A DNA stretch of 64,000 nt from Acidovorax facilis (GTDB taxonomy: Bacteria > Pseudomonadota > Gammaproteobacteria > Burkholderiales > Burkholderiaceae_C). The translations under genes were made by a program, and so were the position numbers. Under the pieces are notes generated by a model that was given only the letters and a program-made list of their open reading frames with translations, did not search any database and was not told where the DNA came from. The number at the start of each line of letters is the position of its first letter. Position 1 is the stretch's first letter. Below, piece by piece: positions 44,199-54,130 of this stretch. Where the stretch lies: positions 1 to 64,000 of the forward strand of contig NZ_JAMXAX010000005.1 of assembly GCF_023913775.1 (NCBI RefSeq), written 5' to 3'.

Positions 44199-44612
44199 TC
44201 AGTCCTTGCCGGATTCGAAATCCAGCGAGGCCGAGTTCATGCAGTAGCGCAGGCCGGTGGGGGTGGGGCCATCTTCAAAGACATGGCCCAGGTGGGCCCC
44301 GCATTGTGCACACACGGTCTCCGTGCGGACCATGCCATGGCTGCGGTCCACGATCTCGGTGATGGCGCCGGGGATGGCTTGCGAGAAGCTGGGCCAGCCG
44401 CAGCCTGCGTCGAACTTGGTGACGGAATCGAACAGTTTCGCACCGCAGCAGATGCAGTGGTAGCTGCCATCGGCCCAATGGGCTTCGTATTTGCCGGTGA
44501 ATGGCCGCTCGGTGGCGGCGTGGCGCGTCACCTGCAACGCGACGGGCTCGGCGCCCTTGTCCTTGAGGATGGCTTGCCATTCGGCATCGGATTTCTGAAC
44601 GGGGTAGGTCAT
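44199..44612 (-). CDS. msrB: Peptide-methionine (R)-S-oxide reductase MsrB
   Basis: MsrB repairs methionine R-sulfoxide in proteins. The 137-residue protein has zinc-binding Cys53/Cys56 and Cys101/Cys104, the resolving-region Cys71 in GCGWPSF and catalytic Cys124 in [11 protein letters not shown]. All key residues are present. It overlaps the selO stop by four bases (ATGA-type), so both are co-expressed; both protect against oxidative damage, which makes the pairing sensible. Confidence 0.97.
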   Translation of the reverse strand: MTYPVQKSDAEWQAILKDKGAEPVALQVTRHAATERPFTGKYEAHWADGSYHCICCGAKLFDSVTKFDAGCGWPSFSQAIPGAITEIVDRSHGMVRTETVCAQCGAHLGHVFEDGPTPTGLRYCMNSASLDFESGKD

Positions 44613-46093
44613 GATGAACAGCTGATCTCGATGGAAGAGGCCCAGTCGGGCGGGAAGGCTGCGTAGGCGTCGTGCCCGGGGTGCTCGTCAAAGGGGTGCT
44701 CCAGCAGCCGCTGCAGGGTTTGGAGTTCGCTGAAGTCGCCAAGTTTCGCGGCACGTATGGCCTGCTCGCCCAGGTGGTTGCGCAAAACGAACTTGGGATT
44801 GGTTTTTAGCATCAAATTAGCCGCTAGCGCTTTATTATCAAGCGCCAATAGCTCTGAATATGATAGCAACCAGTTGTTAAAGGCGGTACGGTCGGCGAAC
44901 AGGTCGCGCACCGGCTCAAAATCGTCCTGTTGCACCGCGTGCGACAGGCGGCGCCAGAAGATGGTGTGGTCCACGGCGTTCTGGGCCAGCAGTACCAAGA
45001 TGCCGTCGATCAGTTCTGCATCTTTCTCGCGTGCCTGGGCCAGCCCCAGTTTGCTGCGCATGCGGGCCATGAACGCTTCCGGGAACACGGTCTTGTAGGA
45101 CTCCAGGGCCCCCTTCGCCAGTTCCTGGTCGCCGATCAGTGGCAGCAAGGCCTGCGCCAGGCAGAACAGGTTCCAGTACGCCACATTGGGCTGGCGGTTG
45201 TAGGCATAGCGGCCCTGGTTGTCGCTGTGGTTGCACACATGGCCGGGCACAAAGGCGTCCAGAAACTGGAAAGGACCGTAGTCAATGGTCAGCCCCAGGA
45301 TGCTCATGTTGTCGGTGTTCATCACCCCATGGCAAAAGCCCACTGCCTGCCACTGTGCCATCAGGTGTGCGGTGCGTTCGCTCACGTCCTGCAGCAGGGC
45401 GGCATACGCGTTGCCGCCGAAGTCGCGGGTGTCCCGGCATTCGGGGTAGTAGCGGGCGATAACGTAGTCGGCCAGGGTCTTGAGCTGTGCTTGCAGGTCG
45501 TTGGCTGCAAAGTGCTCGAAATGGCCAAAACGCACAAAGCTGGGGGCCACCCGCGTCACTACGGAGGCCGTCTCAACCTCTTCACGGCGCACGGGTGCGG
45601 GCGAACCGGTGATGCACAGTGCGCGCGATGTCGGAATGCCCAGGCCATGCATGGCCTCGCTGCACAGGAATTCACGGATGCTGGAGCGCAGCACAGCGCG
45701 CCCGTCGCCCATGCGGGAGTAGGGGGTGCGGCCAGCGCCCTTGAGCTGGATTTCGAGGCCCGCCGCAGTTTCTCCCAGCAAGATGGCGCGGCCATCACCC
45801 AGTTGGCCGGCCCACACGCCGAACTGGTGGCCGCTGTAGACGCTGGCCAGGGGCCGAGAGCCTGCAAGCAGCGTATTGCCGGTGAAGGCTTGCAGGGCTT
45901 CGTCCCGCTGCAGCCAGTCAGCGTCAAGGCCGATCAGCTGTGCAACGGCAGTGCTGGTGCCCACCCAGTGGGGGGCGGGCAGCGGAGTGGGGCGCAGTTC
46001 GGTGAAAAAGTCCGGTCCCAGGGCGGCAAATCCGTGCTTCCAGGCCAGGCCGATATCGGCGGTGGGGGTCACGCTTTCGGCGGGCAGGTTCAT
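44609..46093 (-). CDS. selO: Protein adenylyltransferase SelO
   Basis: SelO is a pseudokinase-fold enzyme that AMPylates proteins in redox stress. The 494-residue protein has [18 protein letters not shown], the Lys-containing [19 protein letters not shown] (shown in part), NTDNMS and [11 protein letters not shown]. Residues about 410-428 are encoded by an inserted palindromic repeat just before the conserved [10 protein letters not shown] block. The start at 46093 matches family N-termini; earlier in-frame codons are spurious. Confidence 0.95.
   Translation of the reverse strand: MNLPAESVTPTADIGLAWKHGFAALGPDFFTELRPTPLPAPHWVGTSTAVAQLIGLDADWLQRDEALQAFTGNTLLAGSRPLASVYSGHQFGVWAGQLGDGRAILLGETAAGLEIQLKGAGRTPYSRMGDGRAVLRSSIREFLCSEAMHGLGIPTSRALCITGSPAPVRREEVETASVVTRVAPSFVRFGHFEHFAANDLQAQLKTLADYVIARYYPECRDTRDFGGNAYAALLQDVSERTAHLMAQWQAVGFCHGVMNTDNMSILGLTIDYGPFQFLDAFVPGHVCNHSDNQGRYAYNRQPNVAYWNLFCLAQALLPLIGDQELAKGALESYKTVFPEAFMARMRSKLGLAQAREKDAELIDGILVLLAQNAVDHTIFWRRLSHAVQQDDFEPVRDLFADRTAFNNWLLSYSELLALDNKALAANLMLKTNPKFVLRNHLGEQAIRAAKLGDFSELQTLQRLLEHPFDEHPGHDAYAAFPPDWASSIEISCSS
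44811..44867. repeat. Palindromic AGCGCTT/AAGCGCT repeat, copy 4, inside selO
   Basis: TAGCGCTT at 44825-44832 and AAGCGCCA at 44840-44847 with outer AATAGCTCTGAATATGATAG match intergenic copy 1. It is read in frame, giving the [17 protein letters not shown] segment of SelO. Confidence 0.65.
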
Positions 46094-46155
46094 GGGTGGA
46101 TTGTCTCGCACCCCGGATGCCCCGGCGCTTGCAGGGCCTTGGACCACGGCCCGGC

Positions 46156-47205
46156 CTATGCGGCCTGGGTAGAGCCTTGGCCTTCGGCCTCGGGGTACAG
46201 CACCTGCGCGCGGTACTGGCCCGGCGGGAGGCCAAACCAGCGCTTGCAGGCCCGAAACAGGTTGCTCTGGTCGGCAAAGCCCAGCAGGTCGGCCACCTCG
46301 GCCAGGCTTCGGCGCTCGTCGCTGAGGTACTGGCGTGCCAGTTCACAGCGGGTGTCGTCCAGCAACTGCTGGTAACTGACGGATTCGGCCTGCAGGCGCC
46401 GCTGCAGCGTGCGGTCCGTCAGGTGCAGGCGCGCGGCCACGTCTTCGCGGCGGGGCTCGCCCCGGTGCAGGATGCGGGCTACCTCGGTGCGCACGCGTGT
46501 GCTGGTGAGAGACTGGCCCAGGTGGTCCAGTTCGGTCTCTACCAGCCGCTCGTGCAGGGCCCACAGGCTGGGGTTGTGTGTGGGGATGTCGGCCCGCAGA
46601 TCGGCCTCGGCCAGCAAAAACCGGTTGGCTGCCTGCCCGAAGCGGGGCAGCATGCCAAACGCCACATGGTAGGGCGCCTCACCGGTAGCGGCGGGTTGTG
46701 GCGTGGTCAGCTCCACAGCCAGAGGGCGAAGCTCCCGGCGTGTGAGCCAGCAGCACAGCGTGAACAGTGTGAGCAGGGCGTATTCGACACGCTGGCGCGG
46801 AATGGGGCGGGTGGCGCCGATGTGCGCGATGGAGATCCAGTAGCCGCGTGCATCGTGGTCCAGCGCGAAGGTGGTGCAGTCCGAGATCACCGCCATGTGG
46901 CGCGTGAGGTGCTGAAAACCCACCAGCAGGTTGGGGCCGGACGCCAGCGCGTAGCCCACCACATCCACATTGCCGTAGCGCGCCGTGAGCTGCGGGCACA
47001 GCCCCAGCGCCACCTTGCCCGAACGTGCCACCGCCAGCTCCCACAGGCGGCTGATCTTGTCCACATCAACACGGGTTTGTGGCAGTTGCAGCGCCGCCAG
47101 ATCGATGCCCGCTTCGGCGCATAACTCGGCAGCAGGCAAGCCTTCGGCGGCCATCATGTCGGTGATGCCGCGCACCCAGGCGGCAGAGCTTGTGCGGGGA
47201 GTCAT
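46156..47205 (-). CDS. AraC-family transcriptional regulator
   Basis: The 349-residue regulator has an N-terminal Arabinose_bd (OruR-type) domain of about 230 residues and a C-terminal AraC helix-turn-helix pair with [19 protein letters not shown] and [21 protein letters not shown] (read in parts). It is divergent from a carboxylesterase gene (47400) with a 194-bp intergenic region, so it probably activates that gene. The inducer is unknown. Confidence 0.92.
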   Translation of the reverse strand: MTPRTSSAAWVRGITDMMAAEGLPAAELCAEAGIDLAALQLPQTRVDVDKISRLWELAVARSGKVALGLCPQLTARYGNVDVVGYALASGPNLLVGFQHLTRHMAVISDCTTFALDHDARGYWISIAHIGATRPIPRQRVEYALLTLFTLCCWLTRRELRPLAVELTTPQPAATGEAPYHVAFGMLPRFGQAANRFLLAEADLRADIPTHNPSLWALHERLVETELDHLGQSLTSTRVRTEVARILHRGEPRREDVAARLHLTDRTLQRRLQAESVSYQQLLDDTRCELARQYLSDERRSLAEVADLLGFADQSNLFRACKRWFGLPPGQYRAQVLYPEAEGQGSTQAA

Positions 47206-47399
47206 GGGGTGGCGAGTAGAAGAAATGGCGGATCAGGGTTTACGCGCGGTGGTGGCCTGAAGTCAGTGTTTTGGCAAGGTTGCGATAGTAGCCAAACGCC
47301 ACCCGGTTCCCACAATCGCCTCCGAGGTTGTGCCCTGCCCGTAGTGTGACTGCAGACAGAGGCCCGACCCATTCCTGAAAACCCCCAAGGAGACAAGAC

Positions 47400-49106
47400 A
47401 TGGTCGATTCGCGCTGGCGTTTGCAATGGTTGGGAGCGGTGTTTTCGGCCGCAGCAATGGTGGGCTGCGGCGGTGGTTCCGGCTCTGCGCCCGAGGTGCG
47501 CGAGACGGTGTACGGCACCTTGCGCGGTGTGGACGACAGTGCGGTGACCGGCACCTACGCGTGGAAAGGTGTTCCTTTTGCCAAGCCACCCGTGGGCGAG
47601 CTGCGCTGGCAACCGCCCGCAGCCCCAGCCGCCTGGTCCGGAGAGCGTGACGCCACACGTTTTGGCAGTGCCTGCCTGCAAATGGGCCGCATCTACGGCC
47701 CCGGTGCCAACAACCGGTTTGACAACACGATTGGCGAGACTCTGGGCACGCCGGTAGGCAGCGAGGACTGCCTGACCCTCAATATCTGGCGCCCAGCCAC
47801 CTCGCAAGACAAGCTGCCTGTGCTGCTGTTCCTGCATGGCGGGAGTGCCATCTCGGGCTACACGGCCGATCCCGTCTACGACGGCGCTTCGCTGGCACGG
47901 TCTGCCAACGCCGTGGTGGTCACGGCCAACTACCGGCTCGACGTTCTGGGCTACTTCCAGATGCCGCCACTGCACGCCGGTACGCAGCCCTACACCGGCA
48001 ACTACGCGCTGCTCGACAACGTGCAGGCACTTCGCTTCATCCAGAACAATATTGCCAGCTTTGGCGGCAATGCTGGCAATGTCACGCTGATGGGGCAGTC
48101 CGCGGGCGCCATCAACGCGCTGGCGCTGCTGGTCGCGCCCCAGGCCGCGGGGTTGTTCCACAAGCTCGTACCGGTCAGTGGCGGAATTTCGCTGGCGACG
48201 AACCTGCCGCCCGGTTCGATTCCCACGCTCAACCCGGCCTCCCGGTACACCGCGCAGGCGGGCATGCTGCTGGCGCATCTGGCGCTGGCTGATGGCCTGG
48301 CGCCTGCGCTTGCTGATGCACAGGCGCTCGTTGCGGGATGGCCCCCTGCGCAGGTAGCCAGCTACCTGCGTGGCAAGGACGCGCGGGTAGTGCTGCAGAC
48401 GGTGCTCAAGAACGGTCTCACGGGCTCGGGCCCCATCCCTGATGGCGTGGTGGTGCCCGCAGATCCGATCGCCGAAATGGGCGCTAGCCGCTATCACAAG
48501 GTGCCCGTGCTGTCTGGCTACACGGGCGAGGAGGGCAAGCTGTTTGCGCCTTTCCTGGCGCTGCTGGGCGGCAAGCCGGGCATGAAGATCTCCGACGCCG
48601 AGCGCTTTGTGATGATGCAGAACTTCAACCCCGATGCTCCCACCACGCTCACGGCTGGCGACATCCTGGATGCCTCTTACCTGCCGGTCACGGCGCCCGG
48701 CACGGGCTACAACGCGCGCACCCGCCTGCTGGGCAGCGTGTTCATCGATCCGAGCCGCGACAACCTGCTCAATACCCTGCGCAGTCAGCAATCCACGGTA
48801 TGGAGCTACCAGTTCAACTGGGCCCAGCAGCCCGCGCCCTGGAACGATGTGTACGGCGCGGCGCATGCGTTTGACCTGCCGTTCCTGTTCGGCAACTTTG
48901 GACCTTCGGTCTTTGCCAAGGCCACCAACAGCACGGCCAATCAGCCCGGCCGACTGGCGCTGTCGCGCGCGATGATGGACACCATGCGTGCCTTTGTGCA
49001 CACGGGCAACCCGAACAACGCAACGGTCAACCAAAACTGGACGCCATGGCCCAGTCGGCTCGTGTTCGACGCCGACCAGAAGGCCATGCGCCTGAGCGTG
49101 CAGTGA
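47400..49106 (+). CDS. Type-B carboxylesterase, putative lipoprotein
   Basis: The 568-residue enzyme has an N-terminal signal with a lipobox-like AMVGCGGG and the alpha/beta-hydrolase type-B features: GVPFAKPPVGELRW, EDCLTLNIWRP, oxyanion FLHGGS and nucleophile Ser234 in MGQSAGAINAL. Catalytic His is likely in the AHAFDLPFLFGNF region. It would cleave carboxyl esters at the periplasmic face or cell surface. Under probable control of the divergent AraC protein. Confidence 0.92.
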   Translation: MVDSRWRLQWLGAVFSAAAMVGCGGGSGSAPEVRETVYGTLRGVDDSAVTGTYAWKGVPFAKPPVGELRWQPPAAPAAWSGERDATRFGSACLQMGRIYGPGANNRFDNTIGETLGTPVGSEDCLTLNIWRPATSQDKLPVLLFLHGGSAISGYTADPVYDGASLARSANAVVVTANYRLDVLGYFQMPPLHAGTQPYTGNYALLDNVQALRFIQNNIASFGGNAGNVTLMGQSAGAINALALLVAPQAAGLFHKLVPVSGGISLATNLPPGSIPTLNPASRYTAQAGMLLAHLALADGLAPALADAQALVAGWPPAQVASYLRGKDARVVLQTVLKNGLTGSGPIPDGVVVPADPIAEMGASRYHKVPVLSGYTGEEGKLFAPFLALLGGKPGMKISDAERFVMMQNFNPDAPTTLTAGDILDASYLPVTAPGTGYNARTRLLGSVFIDPSRDNLLNTLRSQQSTVWSYQFNWAQQPAPWNDVYGAAHAFDLPFLFGNFGPSVFAKATNSTANQPGRLALSRAMMDTMRAFVHTGNPNNATVNQNWTPWPSRLVFDADQKAMRLSVQ

Positions 49107-49137
49107 GTGTGAACGTGCTTATGCACTCTGCAGTGCG

Positions 49138-49824
49138 TCAGCGTGCCGCAGTGGCGGCGAGGTATGCGTTCAGCGCCTCGTCGTCCACGATAGCCACACG
49201 GCCGAAGTCCAGCGACACGATGCCCCGGCCTTCCAGCACACGCAGTACCTTGTTCACCGTCTGGCGTGACAGGCCCACCAGTTGGCCGAGCTCTTCCTGC
49301 GTGAGGTTCAACCGCCGTGTGCTGCGCCAGAACAGGCGGCTCAGGTACAGCGCTACGCGGTGTTCGGGGGATTGCGTGCGCCCGGCCTCGATGATCGTCA
49401 TGGCCTGGCCCAGGCGCATGTTTAGGTGCTGCACCAGAAACTGGTTGAAGCCCAGGCTGGTCTCGCGCAGCGTGGCAAACAGTGGCAGAGGCAGGCACAG
49501 CAGCGTGGTGGGCCGCAAGGCCACAACGTGGTACCGGCGGGGCTCGGGTTTCATGGCTGAGCCTTCGCCAAACCACTCGCCGTCAGGTACCCCGATGAAC
49601 GCCGAGGCGCGGCCCTGGCTGGCGGGGCTTTGCAGCATCACCAAGCCTGACAACACTGCATGCCAGCCTTGTACCGCGCTGCCGGCCGGCATCATGACTG
49701 TTCCCTTGTCGGCGTGCTGCACGGACACCTCGTCGCGCAGCCTCTCCTGCAGGGCCACGGGGACACCTGCAAACCAGGGCTGGGCTTCGATGAATCGCTG
49801 TGCGGACGGCGCGGAGCTGAGCAT
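49138..49824 (-). CDS. Crp/Fnr-family transcriptional regulator
   Basis: The 228-residue protein has a cyclic-nucleotide-binding-like beta domain at about 20-130 and a C-terminal Crp helix-turn-helix, LTQEELGQLVGLSRQTVNKVLRVLEGRG (read LTQEELGQLVGLSRQTVNKV). There is no N-terminal cysteine cluster, so it is not an iron-sulfur Fnr. It is divergent from an acyl-CoA synthetase gene; the 216-bp gap holds a 7-bp inverted repeat GGTGTCG/CGACACC near 49939-49976. It may control the acyl-CoA cluster. Confidence 0.9.
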   Translation of the reverse strand: MLSSAPSAQRFIEAQPWFAGVPVALQERLRDEVSVQHADKGTVMMPAGSAVQGWHAVLSGLVMLQSPASQGRASAFIGVPDGEWFGEGSAMKPEPRRYHVVALRPTTLLCLPLPLFATLRETSLGFNQFLVQHLNMRLGQAMTIIEAGRTQSPEHRVALYLSRLFWRSTRRLNLTQEELGQLVGLSRQTVNKVLRVLEGRGIVSLDFGRVAIVDDEALNAYLAATAAR

Positions 49825-50040
49825 GGGCGTGATTGTCGTTGTTCGGGGACCGTACGTTCAGGGTATTCCCTTGCCCTTTGTCAACGGGACGACAGGTGTT
49901 GGCAGGCACGCTGGACACGCGCACACTGAACCCCTGTTGGGGGTGTCGGTCTGGCGGGGCCGCTTGCCTGGGCGACACCGCCATGAGAACCCCCGCGCTA
50001 CGATGATCGTTCCCTTCACTACAACATCCAAGGAGCACAC

Positions 50041-51684
50041 ATGCTGGGCCTGATGCAGAGCCAACCGTTGCTGATTTCGTCGCTGATCGAGTTCGCCGAG
50101 CGCCACCATGGCGACGCCGAAATCGTGTCCCGCCGGGTCGAGGGCGACATCCATCGCTACACCTACCGCGATCTGGCTGTCCGCGCACGCCGCCTGGCCA
50201 ATGCGCTGGATGAAATGAAACTGCAGTTCAGCGACCGCGTAGCCACGCTGGCCTGGAACGGCTACCGCCACATGGAGATGTACTTTGGTGTGAGCGGCTC
50301 GGGCCGTGTGCTGCACACCGTGAACCCGCGCCTGCACCCCGACCAGATTGCGTGGATCATGAACCATGCCGAAGATCAGGTGCTGTGTTTTGATGTGACC
50401 TTTCTGCCCCTCGTGCAGGCCGTGCATGCCAGGTGCCCCACGGTGAAGAAGTGGGTGGCGCTGTGTGATGCCGACAAGCTGCCTGCGGATTCAGGCATCC
50501 CTGGCCTCACCAGTTACGAAGCCTGGCTCGGTGCGCAGTCGCCCGACTACGCCTGGCCCGAGTTTGACGAGAACTCCGCGTCGAGCATGTGCTACACGAG
50601 CGGCACCACGGGCAACCCCAAGGCCGCGCTGTACAGCCACCGTTCGACCACGCTGCATGCCTATGCGGCAGCGCTGCCTGATGTGATGTGCCTTTCCGCA
50701 CGCGACTCCGTGCTGCCGGTGGTGCCCATGTTCCACGTCAATGCCTGGGGCATTCCTTACTCAGCGGCCCTCACGGGTTGCAAGCTGGTGTTCCCTGGTC
50801 CCGCCATGGATGGAAAGTCGATTTACGAACTGATCGAAGGCGAAAAGGTTACCTACGCAGCTGGCGTGCCCACCGTGTGGCAGATGATGCTCGGCCACAT
50901 GAAGCCTGCGGGTCTGAAGTTCTCCACGCTGCGCCGCACTGTCATCGGTGGCTCGGCCTGCCCGCCCGCCATGATCCATGCCTTCAAGGAAGACTACGGC
51001 GTGGAGGTGCTGCACGCCTGGGGCACGACCGAGATGAGCCCGCTGGGCACGCTGTGCACCTTGAAGAACAAGCACCTGGCCATGTCCAAGGATGACCAGA
51101 TGAAGATCCTGCAAAAGCAGGGCCGCGCGATCTACGGTGTGGACATGAAGATCGTAGGGGGCGATGGCAGCGAGTTGCCTTGGGATGGCAAGACCTATGG
51201 GGATTTGCTGGTCAAGGGGCCGTGGATCGTCGGCAGCTATTTCAAGGGCGAGGGCGGCAATCCGCTCGTCAAAGACGCGCAGGGCCGGGGCTGGTTCCCC
51301 ACGGGCGATGTGGCCACCATCGACGCTGACGGCTTCATGCAGATCACCGACCGCAGCAAGGATGTGATCAAGTCCGGTGGCGAGTGGATCAGTTCCATCG
51401 ACATCGAGAACATTGCGATGGCCCACCCCGCAATTGCCATGGCGGCCTGTGTGGGTATGCCCCACCCCAAGTGGGACGAGCGCCCCATCGTGGCCGTGGT
51501 CAAGCGGCCGGGCACCGAGGTGACGCGCGAAGAGCTGCTGGCCTTCTACGAAGGCAAGACGGCCAAGTGGCAGATCCCCGATGACGTGGTGTTCGTTGAT
51601 GCCATTCCATTGGGCGCCACCGGCAAGATGCTCAAGACCAAGCTGCGTGAGCAGCTCAAGGATTACAAGCTTCCAGGCCTGTGA
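50041..51684 (+). CDS. Acyl-CoA synthetase (AMP-forming)
   Basis: This 547-residue enzyme activates a carboxylic acid to its CoA thioester with ATP. It has the P-loop motif [11 protein letters not shown], the [11 protein letters not shown] block, [24 protein letters not shown] and the C-terminal Lys in [13 protein letters not shown]. Closest in style to medium- or long-chain fatty-acid ligases of FadD3/AlkK type. It precedes a Liv-type ABC importer by 187 bp, suggesting uptake and activation of the same substrate. Confidence 0.93.
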   Translation: MLGLMQSQPLLISSLIEFAERHHGDAEIVSRRVEGDIHRYTYRDLAVRARRLANALDEMKLQFSDRVATLAWNGYRHMEMYFGVSGSGRVLHTVNPRLHPDQIAWIMNHAEDQVLCFDVTFLPLVQAVHARCPTVKKWVALCDADKLPADSGIPGLTSYEAWLGAQSPDYAWPEFDENSASSMCYTSGTTGNPKAALYSHRSTTLHAYAAALPDVMCLSARDSVLPVVPMFHVNAWGIPYSAALTGCKLVFPGPAMDGKSIYELIEGEKVTYAAGVPTVWQMMLGHMKPAGLKFSTLRRTVIGGSACPPAMIHAFKEDYGVEVLHAWGTTEMSPLGTLCTLKNKHLAMSKDDQMKILQKQGRAIYGVDMKIVGGDGSELPWDGKTYGDLLVKGPWIVGSYFKGEGGNPLVKDAQGRGWFPTGDVATIDADGFMQITDRSKDVIKSGGEWISSIDIENIAMAHPAIAMAACVGMPHPKWDERPIVAVVKRPGTEVTREELLAFYEGKTAKWQIPDDVVFVDAIPLGATGKMLKTKLREQLKDYKLPGL

Positions 51685-51871
51685 TCAGGGTGGGGCAGTG
51701 CACATGCGCGCATCGCTTGCGAACGCCATTTTTTGCATTGCCCCAGGCTGGTGCGCGCTCGGGGGAGTGCTGCGCCAGTCACGTGTGCGACGCTGGTAGG
51801 GGCAATCCCTGAGCATCGCTTTGTTGCAACGCGGTACGCTGCGTTGTGTCGATTTACAAGGAGACAAAAGC

Positions 51872-53104
51872 ATGAAGTTCGCTATTAAGGCTGTAGCAGC
51901 CTCGGTAATCTTGGCAAGCGCTGGCGGGGCCTTCGCTCAAAAGGGCGAGACGGTGAAAATCGCCTGGCTCGACCCCCTGTCTGGCCTGATGGCGGCAGTG
52001 GGAACGAACCAGCTCAAGAGCTTCCAGTTCATCGCAGAAGAGTTCAACAAGAAGAACCCTGCAGGCGTCAAATTCGAAATCATCGGCATCGACAACAAAC
52101 TCAGTCCCCAGGAAACCACCAGCGCCCTGCGCTCGGCCATGGACCAGGGTGCGCGCTACGTGGTGCAGGGCAACGGCTCCGGCCCCGCACTGGCGATCAT
52201 GGATGCGCTGGAAAAGCACAACGCGCGCAACCCTGGCAAGGAAGTCCTGTTCCTGAACTACGCTGCCGTGGACCCAGACCTCACCAACAGCAAGTGCAGC
52301 TACTGGCACTTCCGCTTGGACGCTGACACCTCCATGAAGATGGAAGCCCTGACCACGTACATGAAGGACATGCCCGAGGTCAAGAAGGTCTACCTGATCA
52401 ACCAGAACTACTCGCACGGCCACCAGGTCTCCAAGTTCGCCAAGGAAATGATGCAGCGCAAGCGCCCTGACGTGCAGTTCGTCGGCGACGATCTGCACCC
52501 GCTGGCTCAGGTGCGTGATTTCTCTCCCTACATTGCCAAGATCAAGCAATCGGGCGCCGACAGCGTGATCACCGGCAACTGGGGTTCTGATCTGGCGCTG
52601 CTGATCAAGGCCGCCAACGACGCGGGCCTGAACAACGTCAACTTCTACACCTACTACGGCTCGGTCACTGGCAGCCCCACCGCTATGGGCTCGGCCGCAG
52701 CAGGGCGCGTCTACATGGTGGCCTATGCCCACATGAACCTGCCCGGGCCGCTGAACCAGATCGTGGTGGACTACAAGAAGAAGTTCAACGACGACATGTA
52801 CACGGGCGCGGTTTACCACGCATTCACGATGCTGTCCGAAGGTTTTACCAAGGCCAAGTCGACCGATCCGGTCAAGGTGGCTGCTGCGTTCGAGGGCATG
52901 AAGTTCAAGAGCTTCAATGGCGAAGTCGAGATGCGCAAGACCGATCACCAACTGCAGCAGGGCCTGTTCATCTCCAAGTGGGAGAAGGCTGGCGGCAAGT
53001 TCCCGATCGACTCTGAAAACACGGGTTACACCTTTGTGCCTGTGAAGTACTACGAGCCCTATGTGGCGAGCACGCCCACGTCGTGCCAGATGAAGCGCCC
53101 GTAA
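51872..53104 (+). CDS. Type-1 ABC transporter substrate-binding protein, Liv-type
   Basis: The 410-residue periplasmic protein has a signal peptide (cleavage after GAFAQ) and the Peripla_BP_6 fold: VKIAWLDPLSGLMAAVG, DNKLSPQETTSALRSAMDQGA (in parts) and NSKCSYWHFRLDADTSMK. GGAGACAAAAGC precedes the start. It is followed by a terminator hairpin and then the permeases, an arrangement that gives more binding protein than channel. Neighbouring acyl-CoA genes suggest a carboxylic-acid ligand. Confidence 0.92.
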   Translation: MKFAIKAVAASVILASAGGAFAQKGETVKIAWLDPLSGLMAAVGTNQLKSFQFIAEEFNKKNPAGVKFEIIGIDNKLSPQETTSALRSAMDQGARYVVQGNGSGPALAIMDALEKHNARNPGKEVLFLNYAAVDPDLTNSKCSYWHFRLDADTSMKMEALTTYMKDMPEVKKVYLINQNYSHGHQVSKFAKEMMQRKRPDVQFVGDDLHPLAQVRDFSPYIAKIKQSGADSVITGNWGSDLALLIKAANDAGLNNVNFYTYYGSVTGSPTAMGSAAAGRVYMVAYAHMNLPGPLNQIVVDYKKKFNDDMYTGAVYHAFTMLSEGFTKAKSTDPVKVAAAFEGMKFKSFNGEVEMRKTDHQLQQGLFISKWEKAGGKFPIDSENTGYTFVPVKYYEPYVASTPTSCQMKRP

Positions 53105-53123
53105 GCCTTGCGCAATCGCTTCG

Positions 53124-53150
53124 AGGCCCGACCACTCGGGCCTTTTTTTT
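53124..53150 (+). terminator. Attenuating terminator after the binding-protein gene
   Basis: AGGCCCGA (53124-53131) and TCGGGCCT (53136-53143) form a perfect stem with a CCAC loop followed by eight T. It lies 23 bp before the permease start, so partial read-through is needed for the rest of the operon. Confidence 0.9.
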
Positions 53151-53172
53151 ACCCCTGCAGTGAAAAATTCCA

Positions 53173-54126
53173 ATGAATCCTGAGTTTTTCGTGATCTCTT
53201 TGCTGAACGGCGTGAGCTACGGGCTCCTGCTGTTCATGCTGAGTTCCGGCCTCACGCTGATCTTCAGCATGATGGGCGTGCTCAACTTTGCACACACCAG
53301 CTTCTACATGCTGGGTGCCTACTTCGCGTTCACCATCTCTGGGGTGGTGGGCTTCTGGCCAGCGCTGGTGCTGGCACCCCTCGTCGTGTTTGCGCTGGGG
53401 GCCGCGTTCGAGCGCTATTGCCTGCGCCGGGTGCACAAGTTCGGCCACGTGCCCGAACTGCTGGTCACGTTCGGCCTGTCCTACCTCATTCTGGAAGTGG
53501 TGCAACTGGTCTGGGGCCGTTCCACGGTGCCTTATGGCCTGCCCGAGCAATTGCAGGGTCCGCTGTTTTCGCTCTATGGCACGCAATTTCCCAAGTCGCG
53601 CTCGTTTGTGATGCTCGTGGCCCTGCTGATGCTGGTGTCGGTGTGGCTGCTGCTCACACGCACGCGCATCGGTCTCGTCATCCAGGCCGCCCTCAAGTAC
53701 CCCGAGATGGTCGAGGCGTTGGGCCACAACGTGCCGCGCGTCTTCATGCTGGTGTTTGGCGGTGGTGCCGCGCTGGCCGGCCTGGCGGGGGTGATCGGTG
53801 GCAACACCTATGTCACCGAGCCTGCGATGGCGGCCTCAGTGGGTTCCATCATCTTTGTCGTGGTGGTGGTGGGTGGCATGGGCTCGCTGGCAGGTGCCTT
53901 CCTGGCATCGCTGCTCATCGGTCTGGTGCAGACCTTTGCCGTGGCGCTGGACTACTCTCTGATCCATGTCTTCAAGGCCGTGGGCGTGGCGGTGACTGAC
54001 CAAACCTTCGGCTACCCCTTGCTCAAGCTCACGATTTCCCAGGTCGCGCCCATCCTGCCCTACCTGTTCCTCGTGCTGATCCTGATCTTCCGCCCCAAGG
54101 GCTTGCTGGGCACGCGGGAGGACTGA
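53173..54126 (+). CDS. Liv-type ABC transporter permease (LivH-like)
   Basis: A 317-residue permease with eight to nine membrane helices and the family blocks NGVSYGLLLFMLSSGLTLIFS (parts), GVLNFAHTSFYMLGAYFAF and LKYPEMVEALGHNVPRVFML, the coupling loop. It follows a terminator hairpin after the binding-protein gene and is followed 4 bp later by the second permease. Probably transports a branched or aromatic carboxylate. Confidence 0.93.
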   Translation: MNPEFFVISLLNGVSYGLLLFMLSSGLTLIFSMMGVLNFAHTSFYMLGAYFAFTISGVVGFWPALVLAPLVVFALGAAFERYCLRRVHKFGHVPELLVTFGLSYLILEVVQLVWGRSTVPYGLPEQLQGPLFSLYGTQFPKSRSFVMLVALLMLVSVWLLLTRTRIGLVIQAALKYPEMVEALGHNVPRVFMLVFGGGAALAGLAGVIGGNTYVTEPAMAASVGSIIFVVVVVGGMGSLAGAFLASLLIGLVQTFAVALDYSLIHVFKAVGVAVTDQTFGYPLLKLTISQVAPILPYLFLVLILIFRPKGLLGTRED

Positions 54127-54130
54127 TGCC

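Noticed and set aside
49138-49824. Oxygen-sensing Fnr protein
   Set aside because: The N-terminal cysteine cluster required for an iron-sulfur centre is absent.
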